Origin: Artemia franciscana
Lineage: Eukaryota; Arthropoda; Branchiopoda; Anostraca; Artemiidae
Direction of reading: 5' to 3'
Assembly (NCBI RefSeq): GCF_032884065.1
Contig: NC_088867.1
Coordinates: 27,699,007 to 27,763,006, forward strand
Length of the DNA stretch: 64,000 nt
Positions 11,378-22,135 of the stretch are shown here, in pieces (the stretch's first letter is position 1; each line of letters begins with the position of its first letter). The position numbers were made by a program, and so were the translations under genes. The notes beneath the pieces were generated by a model. That model was not told the origin of the DNA. It did not search any database and was given only the letters and a program-made list of their open reading frames with translations.

Positions 11378-13273
11378 TGAGATTTAAAGGAATGTAAAGA
11401 AAGCGGAGAAAGCATTAAAATATGAACTAAGGAGATGTGAAGTGGAGGCGATGGATAAAATTGCTGAGGATCTGGAAGATGCGGCTAGACAGCATAATAG
11501 TAAAATATTATACTGGCATGTTAATAAATTGAAAGGGAGTAGCCAATCCGGACTAGTCCCAGTTTAAGATAGAAATGGGGCCACAATTAGTGATAAGGAA
11601 AAAGTTAAAGAAAGATGGGTGGAACATTTTGAGAATGTGCTAAACCGAGACACAGTTGCAGGAAAAGATATAGATGAAAATGAAAAAGTTTGTGATACCT
11701 TGGATGTGAAGGAATATTTGTTTAGTGAGGAAGAATTAGCGACAGTACTAAAAGGATTAAAAAATAATAAGGCCCCAGGTGCTGATAGTATGATTAATGA
11801 GTTTCTTAAATATGGTGGCTCTGAGGTTAGGAATAAGCTACTGAAGATTATGAACATGATTTTTGAAAAAGGGGAAGCACCCAATGATTTTAGGAAAACC
11901 TTAATTAAACCACTGTATGAGAAAGGTGACAAGAGTGAGTGTCGTAATTATCGAGGCATTAGTCTGGTCTCTGTAGGTAGCAAATTACTGAGTAATATGA
12001 TACTTTTTAGACTGAGACATGCTGTAGACAAAGTTTTAAGGGAAGAACAATGCAGTTTTAGGAAAGGTAGAGGATGTGTCGACCATGTTTTCACTCTTAG
12101 GTTAATAATTGAGAAGTCCCTTCGTTGTCAAACACCTTTGGTCCTCATGTTTTATCGATTATGAGCAAACTTTCGATTCTGTTGATAGAACAGCGTTAAC
12201 AAAGGTCTTGTCGTTATATGGTATACCTGAAAAATATATTAAAGAGATTTGCGCCATGTACGAGAATAATACTGCTGCCGTTAAGGTAGGAAATGAGGTT
12301 AGCAACTGGTTTTGTATTAAATCAGGAGTTAAGCAGGGTTGCGTTCTATCCCCCTTTATATGGATCATTTTGATGGACTTCGTCTTAAGGAGCACAGGAA
12401 AGGCAATTGGAGACCATGGAATCAAATGGGGAGAAAGAACGCTCCTGGACTTAGATTATGCTGATGATTTAAGCATATTAGATGAAAGTGTGAGCAAAAT
12501 GAATTAATTTTTAGAGGTTTTACGAGTTCAGGGTGCTAAAATAGGCTTGAAAATTAATGTTAAGAAGACTAAGTTACTAAGGCTAGGAATAAGTGAAGAT
12601 GAACATGTGACATTAGGTAACGAAAAGATTGATCAGGTTGGGAGCTTCAGTTACCTTGGTAGTATTATTAGTAAAGATGGTGGGAGCAGTGAAGATGTTA
12701 AAAGTAGAATAGCTAAGGCCCAGGGTGTTTTTTCACAGTTAAAAAAAGTTTGGAAGAATAGAAAGATAAGTCTACAAACCAAGATTAGAATATTGGAAGC
12801 TACAGTGATGACAGTGGTCAAGTATGGCTCTGAAGCATGGGTACTCCGAAAAGCAGATGAAAATTTACTAGATGTTTTCCAGAGAAATTGCCTACGGATT
12901 GTTCTGGGTACCCGGCTGACTGACCGTATTTCAAACAGTAGGTTGTACGAAAAGTGTGGTTCAATCCCGCTTTCTGGGGCCATAATGAAAGAAAGGTTGA
13001 GATGGCTAGGCCACGTTCTACGGATGAAGGATGACAGATTACCGAAGATTGTCCTTTTTGGCCAACCGTCTGGGGCTACACGGAAAGCAGGTCGTCCTTG
13101 TCTGGGTTGGGAGGATGTCATAAATAAAGATTTAAAGGAAATGGGAACTTCCTGGGAGGGTGTAAAGAGGGAGGCTTTAAATAGACTAGGTTGGAGGAGG
13201 AGCGTGCGTAGCTGTGTTGGCTTCAGGCGGCTTGGTGCTGCAGTGAGTTATTATTAGTAGTAGTAGTAGTAGT
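11378..13273 (+). mobile_element. 5'-truncated non-LTR retrotransposon, recent but defective
   Basis: Encodes most of a LINE polymerase protein without its endonuclease domain, which would be upstream and is missing by 5' truncation. In order: a linker (NVKKAEKALKYELRR, about 11391); fingers and palm (NKAPGADSMINEFLKYGG near 11770; KGDKSECRNYRGISLVS near 11922); motif A as FIDYEQTFDSVDR (about 12151-12190); GVKQGCVLSPFIW; the catalytic motif YADD within DLDYADDLSIL (about 12450-12480); and thumb plus C-terminal region (LGSIISKDGG; RNCLRIVLGTRLTDRISNSR; ERLRWLGHVLRM). Breaks: in-frame TAA at 11565-11567, a frameshift near 12150, and TAA at 12505-12507. The short tail and TAG repeat end resemble RTE/CR1-like elements, but I did not settle the clade. 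Confidence 0.93.
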
Positions 13274-13275
13274 AG
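13255..13275 (+). repeat. (TAG)7 tail of the LINE
   Basis: Seven TAG units form the 3' end of the element, directly followed by the target duplication, which shares the last AG. The first unit is also the stop codon of the polymerase frame, so the element has essentially no 3' untranslated region. Confidence 0.85.
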
Positions 13276-13283
13276 ATCTGAGT
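13274..13283 (+). repeat. LINE target-site duplication, right copy
   Basis: AGATCTGAGT, identical to 11368-11377; the family B monomer resumes here (AACGAGTTCCTTCTAAATAT). Confidence 0.85.
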
Positions 13284-14549
13284 AACGAGTTCCTTCTAAA
13301 TATGAAGTTTCATGAAGATCCGATCACTCCTTCATAAGTTAAAAACACGTCGTTTTTTCTTATTTTCAGAATTAACCCCCCCCCCCCAATAGAGCAGATC
13401 CGTTCCAATTATGTAAATCACGTATCTAAGACTTCTGCTCATTTTTCCCACCAAGTTTCATCCCGATCCCTCCAATCTAAGCTTTTTCCATGATTTTAGG
13501 TTTCCCCTCCCCAAACACCCCCCCCCCCCAATGTCACCAGATCCCGTCAGGATTTAAATTAAGAGCTTTGAGACACGATATCCTTCTAAATACCGAGTTT
13601 CATTGAGATCCGATCACCCGTTCGTAAGTTAAAAATACCTCATTTTTTCTCATTTTTCAGAATTACCCCCCCCCCCCAACTACCCCAAAGAGAGCGGATC
13701 CGTTCCAGTTATGTCAATCATGTATCTAGGACTTTTTCCCACCAAGTTTCATCCCGACCCCCCACTCTAAGTGTTTTCCAAGATTTTAGGTTTCCCCCTC
13801 TCCACTCCCCCCTAATGTCATCAGATCCGGTCGAGATTTAAAATAACAGCTTTGAGACATGACATCCTTCCAAACATCAAATTTAATTAAGATCTGATCA
13901 ACCATTCGTAAGTTAAAAATACTTAAATGTTTCTATTTTTCGAATTAACAGGCCGCCCACTCCCCCCCCCAGATGGTCAAATCGGGAATGTCACTTGGTT
14001 AATACCAAGCGCCATAAAAACGGTTTTGCAATGCGTAAATGCATAAACAACTTGAGTGGTAGGGGGTATATCATACAAGTACATTTGCTTATAAACATTT
14101 TTGTTACCTTTTTAAGAGTGGCGCAAAAATTTCGGGGAGGGGGGTCAAAATCCCTAACTCCCCTCCTAGACACGGCCTTGAATACAACTAATTATGATAT
14201 TTGTCTGTTATATAATGGGCAGTCGAGAATTTCTATCACGAAGACGGATAGTTTTTTTTCACGCTGTCTACACCAAACAATTACATAAGGCCTGTTGGGA
14301 AACTACTTTATAACTTCTTTTTTAAATACAAATTTATTTGGTATTTTGGTTAGGCTAGGTTAGAATATGTTTGTGTAGGTTACGTATTTAATATATGCTA
14401 TGCTTTAACCCCCCCCCCCCTAATGTGCAACATACAGCCGATTTTCGCTTCTAAACTATTATATTTTTATCTTACTCGGGTATATTTCACTAGCGTTAAC
14501 CAAATGTAACTTCTCGAATGTTTCTCGTATAATGCTTAAGCTTATACAA

Positions 14550-15092
14550 ATAATGCTTTTTACTGTTTTAAAAAGCTGAGTTGAGAGAAAGAGTCAAACT
14601 TTAGCGTAAAGAGCGGGACGTTAATGAGGAAGCAGTCCCTTTCATATACGAAGTAATTTCTGTTCGTTTTAAGTTTTAATGTCGCTCCTTACTTTCAGCT
14701 AAAAAAAACTTGTTTTTTTATTTAATCAACTGAAAGTAATCACCCCTAGGAATAACAACAAAACAAATCAATGCACATTTTTGTAAATAGGAGCTTGAAA
14801 CCTCTGTAGCAAGGCTCTTAAAGAGTGGCAAGATTTTCATTATGATCATTTGATTTTTTGGTCTGTTTCCCTCCTTTTTCAAAAATTATAAAAGTATTCT
14901 AAGGCTCGTAGTTTACGATTGTTAAAATTAAACTAAATGTTAAACTGAAATTTATACATTTGCAATTAACATAAAAAGCCAATTCTTTTGAATTATCAAC
15001 TGTTATCAAACCTTCATTTTCTGAAGTTTCGTCTACATTTGGACAGAGTCACTCCTTACTTAAAGTTCGTTACCATGAACTGTATGATAGGC
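14550..15092 (-). mobile_element. Foldback element, diverged internally deleted copy (C13)
   Basis: The left part (14550-14745) is a loop-plus-one-arm piece of the tail hairpin ending in CTTGTTTTTTTATTTAATC. It is followed by an inverted stub (AACTGAAAGTAA), then fragments in minus orientation: CACATTTTTGTAAATAGGAG near 14773 and a head palindrome GTTCGTTACCATGAAC near 15066. The middle of the element is gone. This is an older equivalent of the miniature at 24208. Confidence 0.65.
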
Positions 15093-15094
15093 CG

Positions 15095-15785
15095 CAGGCC
15101 CCATCTGCAAGAGCCGGAATTAGGAAGTCCTGTATAAGGGAGCTAGGGTATTAAATTGTTAGTGAAGAATGCTATTCCTAATACAAATTGAAACTCTGAA
15201 AAAGGGAACTTTGAATTAAAATATATGCATCAATCATTTCACTTTTTACACTGACTCTAAATGCTCGAGCTTCTTTAATATTTCACTTACCGCTTAAAAT
15301 TTATTAGGTGAAGAAAAAAACTAATTAAAAAAAATAATGATATACACCTTATAAAATTTAGGGTAATTTCAACGAAAATGATGCTGTGAAATTGAACATG
15401 TCTGAAAACCCTAAGAAAGAGTTTTTAACCTGCTAACTATTAACGTAGAATTCTGTTATTTACAAGTAGGATGGTCAGGGATACGTGCTTTTTTGGTTAA
15501 GCAGGGTTGAAGTCACCAAAATACTGTTCATAGATTATCCAGATAAATTTATTAGAACGTCTGCCCTAAGAACTCTTCACATTTCCTCAGAAACAATAGA
15601 ATTTTCGGCTCATATGTTTTGAAAGGCAATCGATTGGTAAACCAAGTGTAATTATCTCCCGGCTGTATTTGCTTCATTCTTAAATAAAGTAAAAATTTTA
15701 TGGAAAGAAGAGGGGGTCAGGGTGGTGAAATCTCCTTCGTATGGAACATGGAATTGTCCTTTTAATGGAATAGAAGAGTTTCTCA
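15095..15785 (-). other. Intronic DNA with a diverged direct duplicate
   Basis: No gene. The stretch 15480-15770 weakly resembles 16290-16590: AGAACT...ACAATAGAATTTTC, then GGTAAT/GGCAAT...TTGG, then GGTGGTGA. This suggests a larger old tandem duplication that includes the exon relic at 15790-16190. Confidence 0.4.
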
Positions 15786-15789
15786 GACA

Positions 15790-16190
15790 GTGGCGATCAG
15801 CAAATGTCTATTAGGGAGACAATTAATCTAAGGTTACTAAGATTTACAGATAATTCAGAGCATAATTTACATCAAAGTTGCAAGATCGTTCTATTTTCAG
15901 TTTCTAAATGCACTTTCTAACTTTGTTTAAAAAGGGTTTCATCGGTAGGAAGATATGAAATCTGTATCTTAAAGGAATGATTCTCCTGTAAAAAATCAAA
16001 CGAGTATAGATTCCAAACTGGGCTAGATACTGATAATAAATGTAGCCATTGAATGGATCTAAGACAGGTTATTTAAACAGGATCTATTTTTTTTAGCGGC
16101 AAAAGGGTAAATTTTCTTATAGTCACTAAATGGACCATAGTGCCATGATGTAGCGAGCCAGACAATGGACTCTAAACATACTAGCTTCAA
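15790..16190 (-). pseudogene. Relic of a duplicated TMC exon with its downstream intron
   Basis: Matches the 3' part of the TMC exon at 20893-20620 and about 290 bases of the intron after it. Shared blocks include GTCACTAAATGGACCA (16122 and 20651), GAGCCAGACAATGG (16156 and 20682), TCGGTAGG with a GATTTTC/ATGAAATC context, and CTAAGGT. Translated on the minus strand it still reads IVWLATSWHYGPFSDYKKIY, against IVWLEPSWHCGPFSDYNKMY in the real exon. The splice donor is lost (AAAAAAAATAG instead of AAG|GTAATA), the first half of the exon is absent, and the conserved Cys is Tyr. It is therefore not a usable exon. Confidence 0.8.
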
Positions 16191-16776
16191 CAATATTTAG
16201 TTTACCCATTAAAAGTTATTTACTGATAAAAAAATTAAAAAAAGAAAACAATGAAAATCAGTTTATGAAAATTGCTGTAATGCTGAGGAGAATAATCCTG
16301 ATAAAACTGCCCTAGGGATGATCTTGTCAAATCATTGGCCACAGATTATCGAAGAGGATATATTGGAATCCCTGACTAAAAGAACTATTCAATTTTGTTC
16401 TAAACAATAGAATTTTCAGCACTTATTTTTTTAAAGGTAATTGGCTGGTAAAACAAAGGTACTTACGAGCTGGCTATTTTGTTGCATTCTAGAATTAAAC
16501 AAAACCAAGCTGGAAAGAGGGGATAGGACTCATGGTGGTGAGGTCCCTCCGTGTACAAAATAACTCAATTTCGTCTTCATTTTTAATGAAAACTGAGTTT
16601 TAACGACTGTGGGTGTCCACAGTCATTAGCGAATGACCCGAAAGTAGGAAATTCAGCTCAATTATCTGGTTTTTTTTTACACTGCTGAAGAGTTGAAAAG
16701 AGCATAACAAGCATTTGGCGGTTTCTGTTTTGACCACCGCAACAGTCACAGACAGGCTTACTGTCTTGACAGTACC

Positions 16777-18229
16777 TCAACTATCAATTTCTCTAATCCA
16801 CCGCGACAGACAAGTTGCTATTTCGTTTGCCCCTTGGTTTCCGTTCTTCTGCTCCCTGAAGAACCAACATCCATACTCAGTCACATGCTCGTAAACTGTA
16901 AAATTGTAGCAAGCATATTTTTGAGAGAATCCTATCAACATTCCTTCTCCGTGTGGTATGCTAAGTATTTTTTCTAGATCAAGCACGCATCAACGTGAGA
17001 CTGGTCAGCTTCAGCATGCTGGGGGGTGGCTTCCGTATAGTGCCTGGTTGCCTTCTTCTCTATTATGTGGCTCGTGTAAGCCAAATTTTTACTTTCTGTC
17101 GTATTCTGGGCAGACTGCACAATTTCACAGAGCTTACACTTATCCTTCGTCGGCTTATGGAAGCTGAAGTTAAACTCGTTGAGGATGTTCATGAAGGTCC
17201 CAAGCAAAAGGATGGGCTTTTTAATTTTTCTGCAGTGTTCGGTGTACAGTCTGAACAGGCTTGACTTTTTTGAAGGTTTGAGGCAGGTGCTTCTTGGTTG
17301 TAGAAGAACGACAGTAATGAGAGTCCACAGCAGGTAAGTCTTTCATCCAATTTCTTATATGTTTATAGACCCCTGGGTTTCTTATTGGGAGGGTCTGATT
17401 TCTTATCCTTTCTTCGAGAAAATCCTAGATCATTGTTCTTAGCTGAATTTCTGACAGCAAACTCCCCAAGATCAAGGGTTGCACAAAAGAATTTCAGAAA
17501 ACTTTCTTCTTGTTTCCATTGTCATGGGGCATAAAGTACCTAACAGTGTTCTTTCTTCTTGTTTCTTCTTTTAGAGTCTGCTCTGAAAGGTTCACAATGA
17601 AAGTGGGCACAAAATCAATGTTTCTGTCTGATTGCTTTGCCAAGCTCCCAGTAAAAAGATCTTATTTCTTTGTTCGTCTGAGAAAGTTTTGCAAAACTTG
17701 CACCTTGATTTGTCTGAAAGACAAAGGTTTTGCCTGATTTCTCTTGCCTTTTCTTCCTCCACCTCTTCTCGGTTCTCTTTCATATTCTTTTCCTAAAACT
17801 CTCCTTGTTTTTATTTGCACGTCTTTTTTTAAGTGGAAGACCTCCTTCACTTTCTGAAGCAGATTCAAACACTTGGTCTGGAAGAGGACCTTCTTCTTCA
17901 TCTGAGGTTGCCTCTCCGGATTCTTGTGTCCCAGTTGTATCTGCTTCCTTAATTTCTGAGTCAAAGGCTTCATTGCTGGTACCTTCACCATTCGAAGGAC
18001 TAGCTTCGGGTATTTCTAAAACTGGTTCCTACGAAATGGAGTGAACAGCCTTGGGTTTTGGCTCAGAGTTCTTTGGTACCAGTTAAGGCGGCTCAGCTTC
18101 GTCGTCACTACTGAGAATATAGTCGCATCCTGAGGATTTGTGGCTTAAATCCTTGGAGCTACTGTGAGTCCCCATTAGAGTCTTCATCTCTGCCTCAGTC
18201 AAACGGGGGCTCTTTCTTCTTGACGTCAT
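16777..18229 (-). pseudogene. Decayed transposon-like ORF (family not assigned)
   Basis: A coding relic on the minus strand inside a TMC intron. It starts at ATG 18229 with MTSRRKSPRLTEAEMKTLMG, followed by an acidic Ser/Glu/Asp-rich stretch and a basic segment (LPLKKRRANKNKE). Then KFFCATLDLGEFAVRN is legible near 17500, AVDSHYCRSSTTKKHLPQTF near 17310-17260, LNEFNFSFHKPTKDKCKLCE near 17180-17120, and LDLEKILSIPHGEGMLIGFS with VYEHVTEYGCWFFREQKNGN near 16984-16830. Stops and frameshifts separate the pieces. The order (a FFCATL block, a SHYCR block, a zinc-like CxxC after SFHKPTKD, then a VYNFT-like core) matches a dispersed invertebrate ORF I believe to be a DNA-transposon protein, but I cannot name its superfamily. 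Confidence 0.6.
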
Positions 18230-18414
18230 GGCCACTGAAGAAAAATATAACTTACAATCAAATAAAAGTAAACAAAACAAAATTGTAACATGCAACGCAA
18301 CCACTTTTGTCATGAAGAGATTCAAATTTCTCTCAACACAAACCCTGTGAGAGACGAAATGCCCCTTCTCTAGCAGGAAACATAATTCAAGTCCATACTA
18401 TGAACCTAGAATTT

Positions 18415-18459
18415 TATTCTCGACTGACTTGTCAAAATTTGACAGGTCAGTCGAGAATA
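18415..18459. repeat. Near-perfect 45-base palindrome
   Basis: Arms of 22 bases (TATTCTCGACTGAC... and its complement) separated by one base, with a single mismatch. It sits 186 bases upstream of the decayed transposon-like ORF and could be a relic terminus of that element. A second, shorter hairpin (AAGGGTTATAGTATAACCCTT) lies near 18567-18589. Confidence 0.75.
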
Positions 18460-18741
18460 TATGCTTCTTTGTTTTTTTCCTTGGCTGCCTCAAAAGGCAT
18501 TAGAACCAAGGTCATAGAGCTAAGATAGTGATAGAACCTATAGTTTTCCAAGCATATATTTAATATACAAGGGTTATAGTATAACCCTTTTTCCTAATCA
18601 ACACACTTGCCTAAAAATATGTTAAGTAACGTTAGGAATTCAGAAGGAACAATAACTGTCTTACATGTGATTGTGTTTTGCTGTATCATTGGTAACGACT
18701 CTTTTGTTCTGGAGGCAACTTATGTCGTGTGGAAGAAGCTG

Positions 18742-18923
18742 CGAGATACGTAGTTTCCGCTTGACAGCCCCCTATGTTAATGCGAGATATTTGGTTTCTA
18801 GCTTGGTTGTATTCGGCGACAACCGAGATAGGCACCGTTTGACGCAGAATCTTTCGGCGAGTAGAACTGTGTTTCAAAAAGTGAAAATCCCAAACTTGGT
18901 CAGATACGTTGTTTCCGCTTGAC
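18742..18923 (+). repeat. Spaced direct repeat, GAGATACGTAGTTTCCGCTT type
   Basis: A word of about 22 bases (AGATACGTwGTTTCCGCTTG) occurs at about 18743 and again at about 18901, just before the (TA)n tract. Its role is unknown. Confidence 0.6.
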
Positions 18924-18930
18924 ACCGACG

Positions 18931-19143
<213 letters not shown>

Positions 19144-19147
19144 TGAA

Positions 19148-20298
19148 ACGTTCGATAGTTCGATAGCAAACGAAACTCTAAAAAACAGAATTTTGATACT
19201 AATAGATACATCATATGAATCGGGTGTTTATGATGATTTTAAATATACAAGTTTTAACAAATTTAGTCTAACCTATCAAAAGTTAAGAGCCTGGGAAAAT
19301 GTACTTTATTTTGGAAAATAGGGAAAGCACCCCCTAAAAGTTGTAGAAGCACAAAAATCATACTATCGCATTTAGCGTATCAGAGAACCCTTAAGAAAAA
19401 TCATATCGTCACATTAAGCATATCAGAGAACCCTACTGTAGAAGTTTCAAACTACTATCTACAAAAATGTAGAATTTCATATTTTTTGCCAAAAGACCGA
19501 TCACGGTTGCGTGTTAATTTTTTTGTTTTTTTTTCCCAGGGATCGTATCAACCCAGTGGTCATAGAACGTAGCAAGAAGGTTGTTCTAACAGAGAAACAA
19601 AAATGGAGGGCACCTAGGCCCCCTTCCGCGCTCATTTTTTTCCAAAAGTCAATGGATTAAAATTTTGAGATGGCCATTTTGCTCAGCATAGTCGCATAAC
19701 CTAATAACTTTGTCTTTGGGGATCAGTTACTACTACCTCATGACTTACTAGTCTCCGTGGGAGGGCCTAAAAGTTACAAACTTTGAGCAGCGTTTACATA
19801 AAGTAATGGTTATTGGGAAGTGTACAGACATTTTCAAGCGGATTTGTTTTGGTTGAGGGGAGGGGGGCTGAGGAAAACGGGCTACGTGGGAGGGTCTTTC
19901 CATGAAGGAATTTGTCATGGGGGAAGAGAGTTTCCATGGAGGGGGCACAGGATTTTCTAGGATTATTTAAAAAAAATACAAATGAAAAAGTTTTTCAACT
20001 GAAAGTAAAGAGCGGAATTAAAACTTAAAACGAACAGAAATTATTCTGCATATGAGGGGCTCATCTCCTTTTAAGTACCTTGCTCTTTACGCTAAAGTAT
20101 CTTTTGTAGTTTCAACTGTTTTATAGTTTTTTACTGTTTTAAAAAGTAGAGTTGAGAGAATGAGTCAAACCCTAGCGTAAAAAGCAGAGCGTTGAGGAGG
20201 GAACAGCCCCTTTCATACACGGAGTAATTTCTGTTCGTTTTAATTTTTAATGTCGCTCCTTTATTTCAGTTTAAAAAAAAATTGTATTATTTAATTTC
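19148..20298 (+). mobile_element. Foldback element, diverged copy C11
   Basis: A recognisable but older copy beginning inside the head (GTTCGATAGCAAACGAAACTC). It runs through AAAATGTAGAATTTC, CCCAGGGATCGTATCAACCC and ATAAAGTAATGGTTATTGGG, ending in one arm of the tail hairpin and a degraded AATTGTATTATTTAATT terminus. The head hairpin is degraded and the tail has lost its first arm. The left side is fused to the (TA)n tract. Confidence 0.8.
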
Positions 20299-20619
20299 AA
20301 ACAGCGCTTATTAGAAAATATGTATTGGATGAGCAACTGATCTAAGGTGGCTGAGATTGAGAGGTTATTGAGAGTACAATTCTTATTAAAGGAGCAAGAT
20401 TGTTCTTTTTTCATTCTCTAAATGAATTTTCCAAATGGATTGGAAAGGGGTTCCGTCGGTAGGGAGATTTTCCATCTGTATCTCTAACGAGTGATTTTCC
20501 TGTATAAACCAAAATGAATGGAAATTCCATACTATGCCAGATAGTGAAAACAAATATGCTGATTAACTGAACTAAGATACCCTATGCCTAACATAGGTTA
20601 TCTATACAAGATTTATTAC

Positions 20620-20893
20620 CTTAGTAGCAACATGGTACATCTTATTGTAGTCACTAAATGGACCACAGTGCCATGAAGGTTCGAGCCAGACAATGGTATA
20701 AACAACTGGAAGAGTGCACAAGAATAACATCATTAACAATAGCCACAGATAAAAGTTGTTCGACTTGGAAGCCTTGAATATCCTTTCGTGGGGTACATTA
20801 CAAGTCAAAAGTATCCAAGACCGGAAATACATAAGCAGAATCAGTTTAAAGATGTTGAGGAATGGCAGAACAGGTGCAAAAAACATACCCATC
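20620..20893 (-). CDS. TMC gene, exon with two conserved membrane segments
   Basis: 274-base exon after CTTTATAG and before AAG|GTAATA. Its first base completes the Trp codon opened by the exon at 28512-27752. It encodes MGMFFAPVLPFLNIFKLILL, then MYFRSWILLTCNVPHERIFK, then ASKSNNFYLWLLLMMLFLCT, and ends ...GPFSDYNKMYHVATK. The GMFF-P-LP-x-N-xxK helix, the basic VPHERIFKAS...NNFY loop, the next hydrophobic helix and the W-x-PSWHCGPF segment are strongly conserved across TMC proteins. It ends in phase 0, as required by the next exon. A broken partial copy lies at 15790-16190. Confidence 0.95.
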
Positions 20894-21810
20894 CTATAAA
20901 GATATGAAAATATAAATTAGTCTCACTTTTTATTTGGATAATAAAAATATTTAGCTTCATTCATAAGTCATATTCAGTCAAAACTAAACCGAAAATAATC
21001 CTCCAAATTGGATGGGAGTGGGTAATACACAAGAAAAATATTACCATCAACATAGGATTAGAACATCAATTATATTCTAATATCTTTTTACAAAATAGAA
21101 TCATTCAGATAGAAATAAGGATTTTTTCATTAAAGTTTAAATTGTGCTCTGAAGGGGAGGGGCGTGAGCCCTCCTCATGCTAGTTTCTGCTCATTTGAGT
21201 TTGACCCACTTATTTATTGCAAGTTCTGTTCATTTTGATTTCATTATTTGTTGATGGGGATTTATGTTAGTTTTACATTTGAAAAATTGCGCAGCTTTTC
21301 TACTCATTTTGAATTTAATGTTGCTCTTTACTTTTTTCTGAAAACGTGTTTTTTTCTATTTAAAAAAAATAATACCCCACAAAGATACTTGCGACTGTCG
21401 GAAGATTTTGAAAATGAGACTAACAACAAAACTTTCACCCAAATAAGAATTGGCAATTTATAAGAGGCTGCTTATAATCAAATTGAACAGACCCATATAC
21501 TCTACTATAGCGGAAGAAATAGTTCCTATTCAAGAAGAAGATTGTGATTATAAAGACACACCTTTAAAAATCGCTTACGATAGTTTAGCTTGAAACCGCA
21601 GTTAAATGTAGTTACTACTGCTCCTTGGCAAATTATTGAAGGATTAAGGAATACCTTGGGAGATAGTACATTCTTTCACAGCAGAAAGAAAAGCTTGCGC
21701 ACGCGACTAGAAACCAGTATTCTCTTTTTTAGTGACTGGAAGGAGTATGTATGCAATATTGTATTACCCTGTATATAGTATTTCGATAAGAAAGGAGATA
21801 TTCATGATCT
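20894..21810 (-). other. TMC intron, no recognised feature
   Basis: AT-rich intronic DNA between the exon at 20893 and the SINE. No coding exon or repeat match seen. Confidence 0.45.
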
Positions 21811-21820
21811 TTTCGATAAA

Positions 21821-22135
21821 CATGGCCGAGTGGATTGGTGCGCTGGGTTCAGGATCCTTTGTCTAAGAGGGCGAAGGTTCGAACCCTAGTGTATCCAAGT
21901 ATTTAGTTTGGGACGAGTGTCAGAGGCGTGACTCTGTAAGCTCAGCCAGAGTCGACCCAGCTCTAAAAGGGTACCTAGAAATCTGGAGAAGGTAAACAGG
22001 AAGAGTGTGTGAAAGCACAGGATGGTTGGACCCCAACCCCCTATTGCACTTCCAGGCTGAAGGGCCAAGGAACGGAGATCAGCACCACCAGTAGGGACTG
22101 TAAAGTCGAATTCCGTATTCTTTACCTTTTTTACC
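21821..22135 (+). mobile_element. tRNA-Leu-derived SINE with target-site duplication
   Basis: A 315-base element flanked by TTTCGATAAA on both sides (21811-21820 and 22136-22145). The head is tRNA-like: A box TGGCCGAGTGG (21823-21833), a GCGCTGGGTTCAGGATCC anticodon arm with loop TTCAGGA (anticodon CAG, Leu), and B box GGTTCGAACCC (21876-21886). These form a type 2 RNA polymerase III promoter. A unique body of about 230 bases follows, with GTGACTCTG, GAGTCGACCCAGC and GGGTACCTAGAAATCTGG blocks. The tail is pyrimidine-rich (TCTTTACC TTTTTTACC). The acceptor stem does not pair, so it is not a functional tRNA gene. The clear duplication suggests a moderately recent insertion. Confidence 0.9.

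Larger units (their letters stand above)
10285..14015 (+). repeat. Composite tandem repeat family B, interrupted by a LINE
   Basis: Degenerate monomers of roughly 200-250 bases. Each carries the ordered blocks GATTTAAAATAAGAGCTCTG, CCTTCTAAATATCAAATTT, ATTAAGATCCGATCACC, a C-rich run, AGAGAGCGGATCCG, TCATCCCGATCCC and TTTTCCAAGATTT. At least five to six monomers are legible (about 10480-11377 and 13274-13990). The right end carries the small hairpin CTTGGTTAATACCAAG near 13994. A reverse-oriented copy is at 41140-42290. The LINE at 11378-13273 splits one monomer exactly between CTGAG and the next base. No coding content. Confidence 0.8.

Noticed and set aside
21823-21890. tRNA-Leu gene
   Set aside because: Intact A and B boxes, but the acceptor stem does not pair and the body with target duplications shows a SINE.
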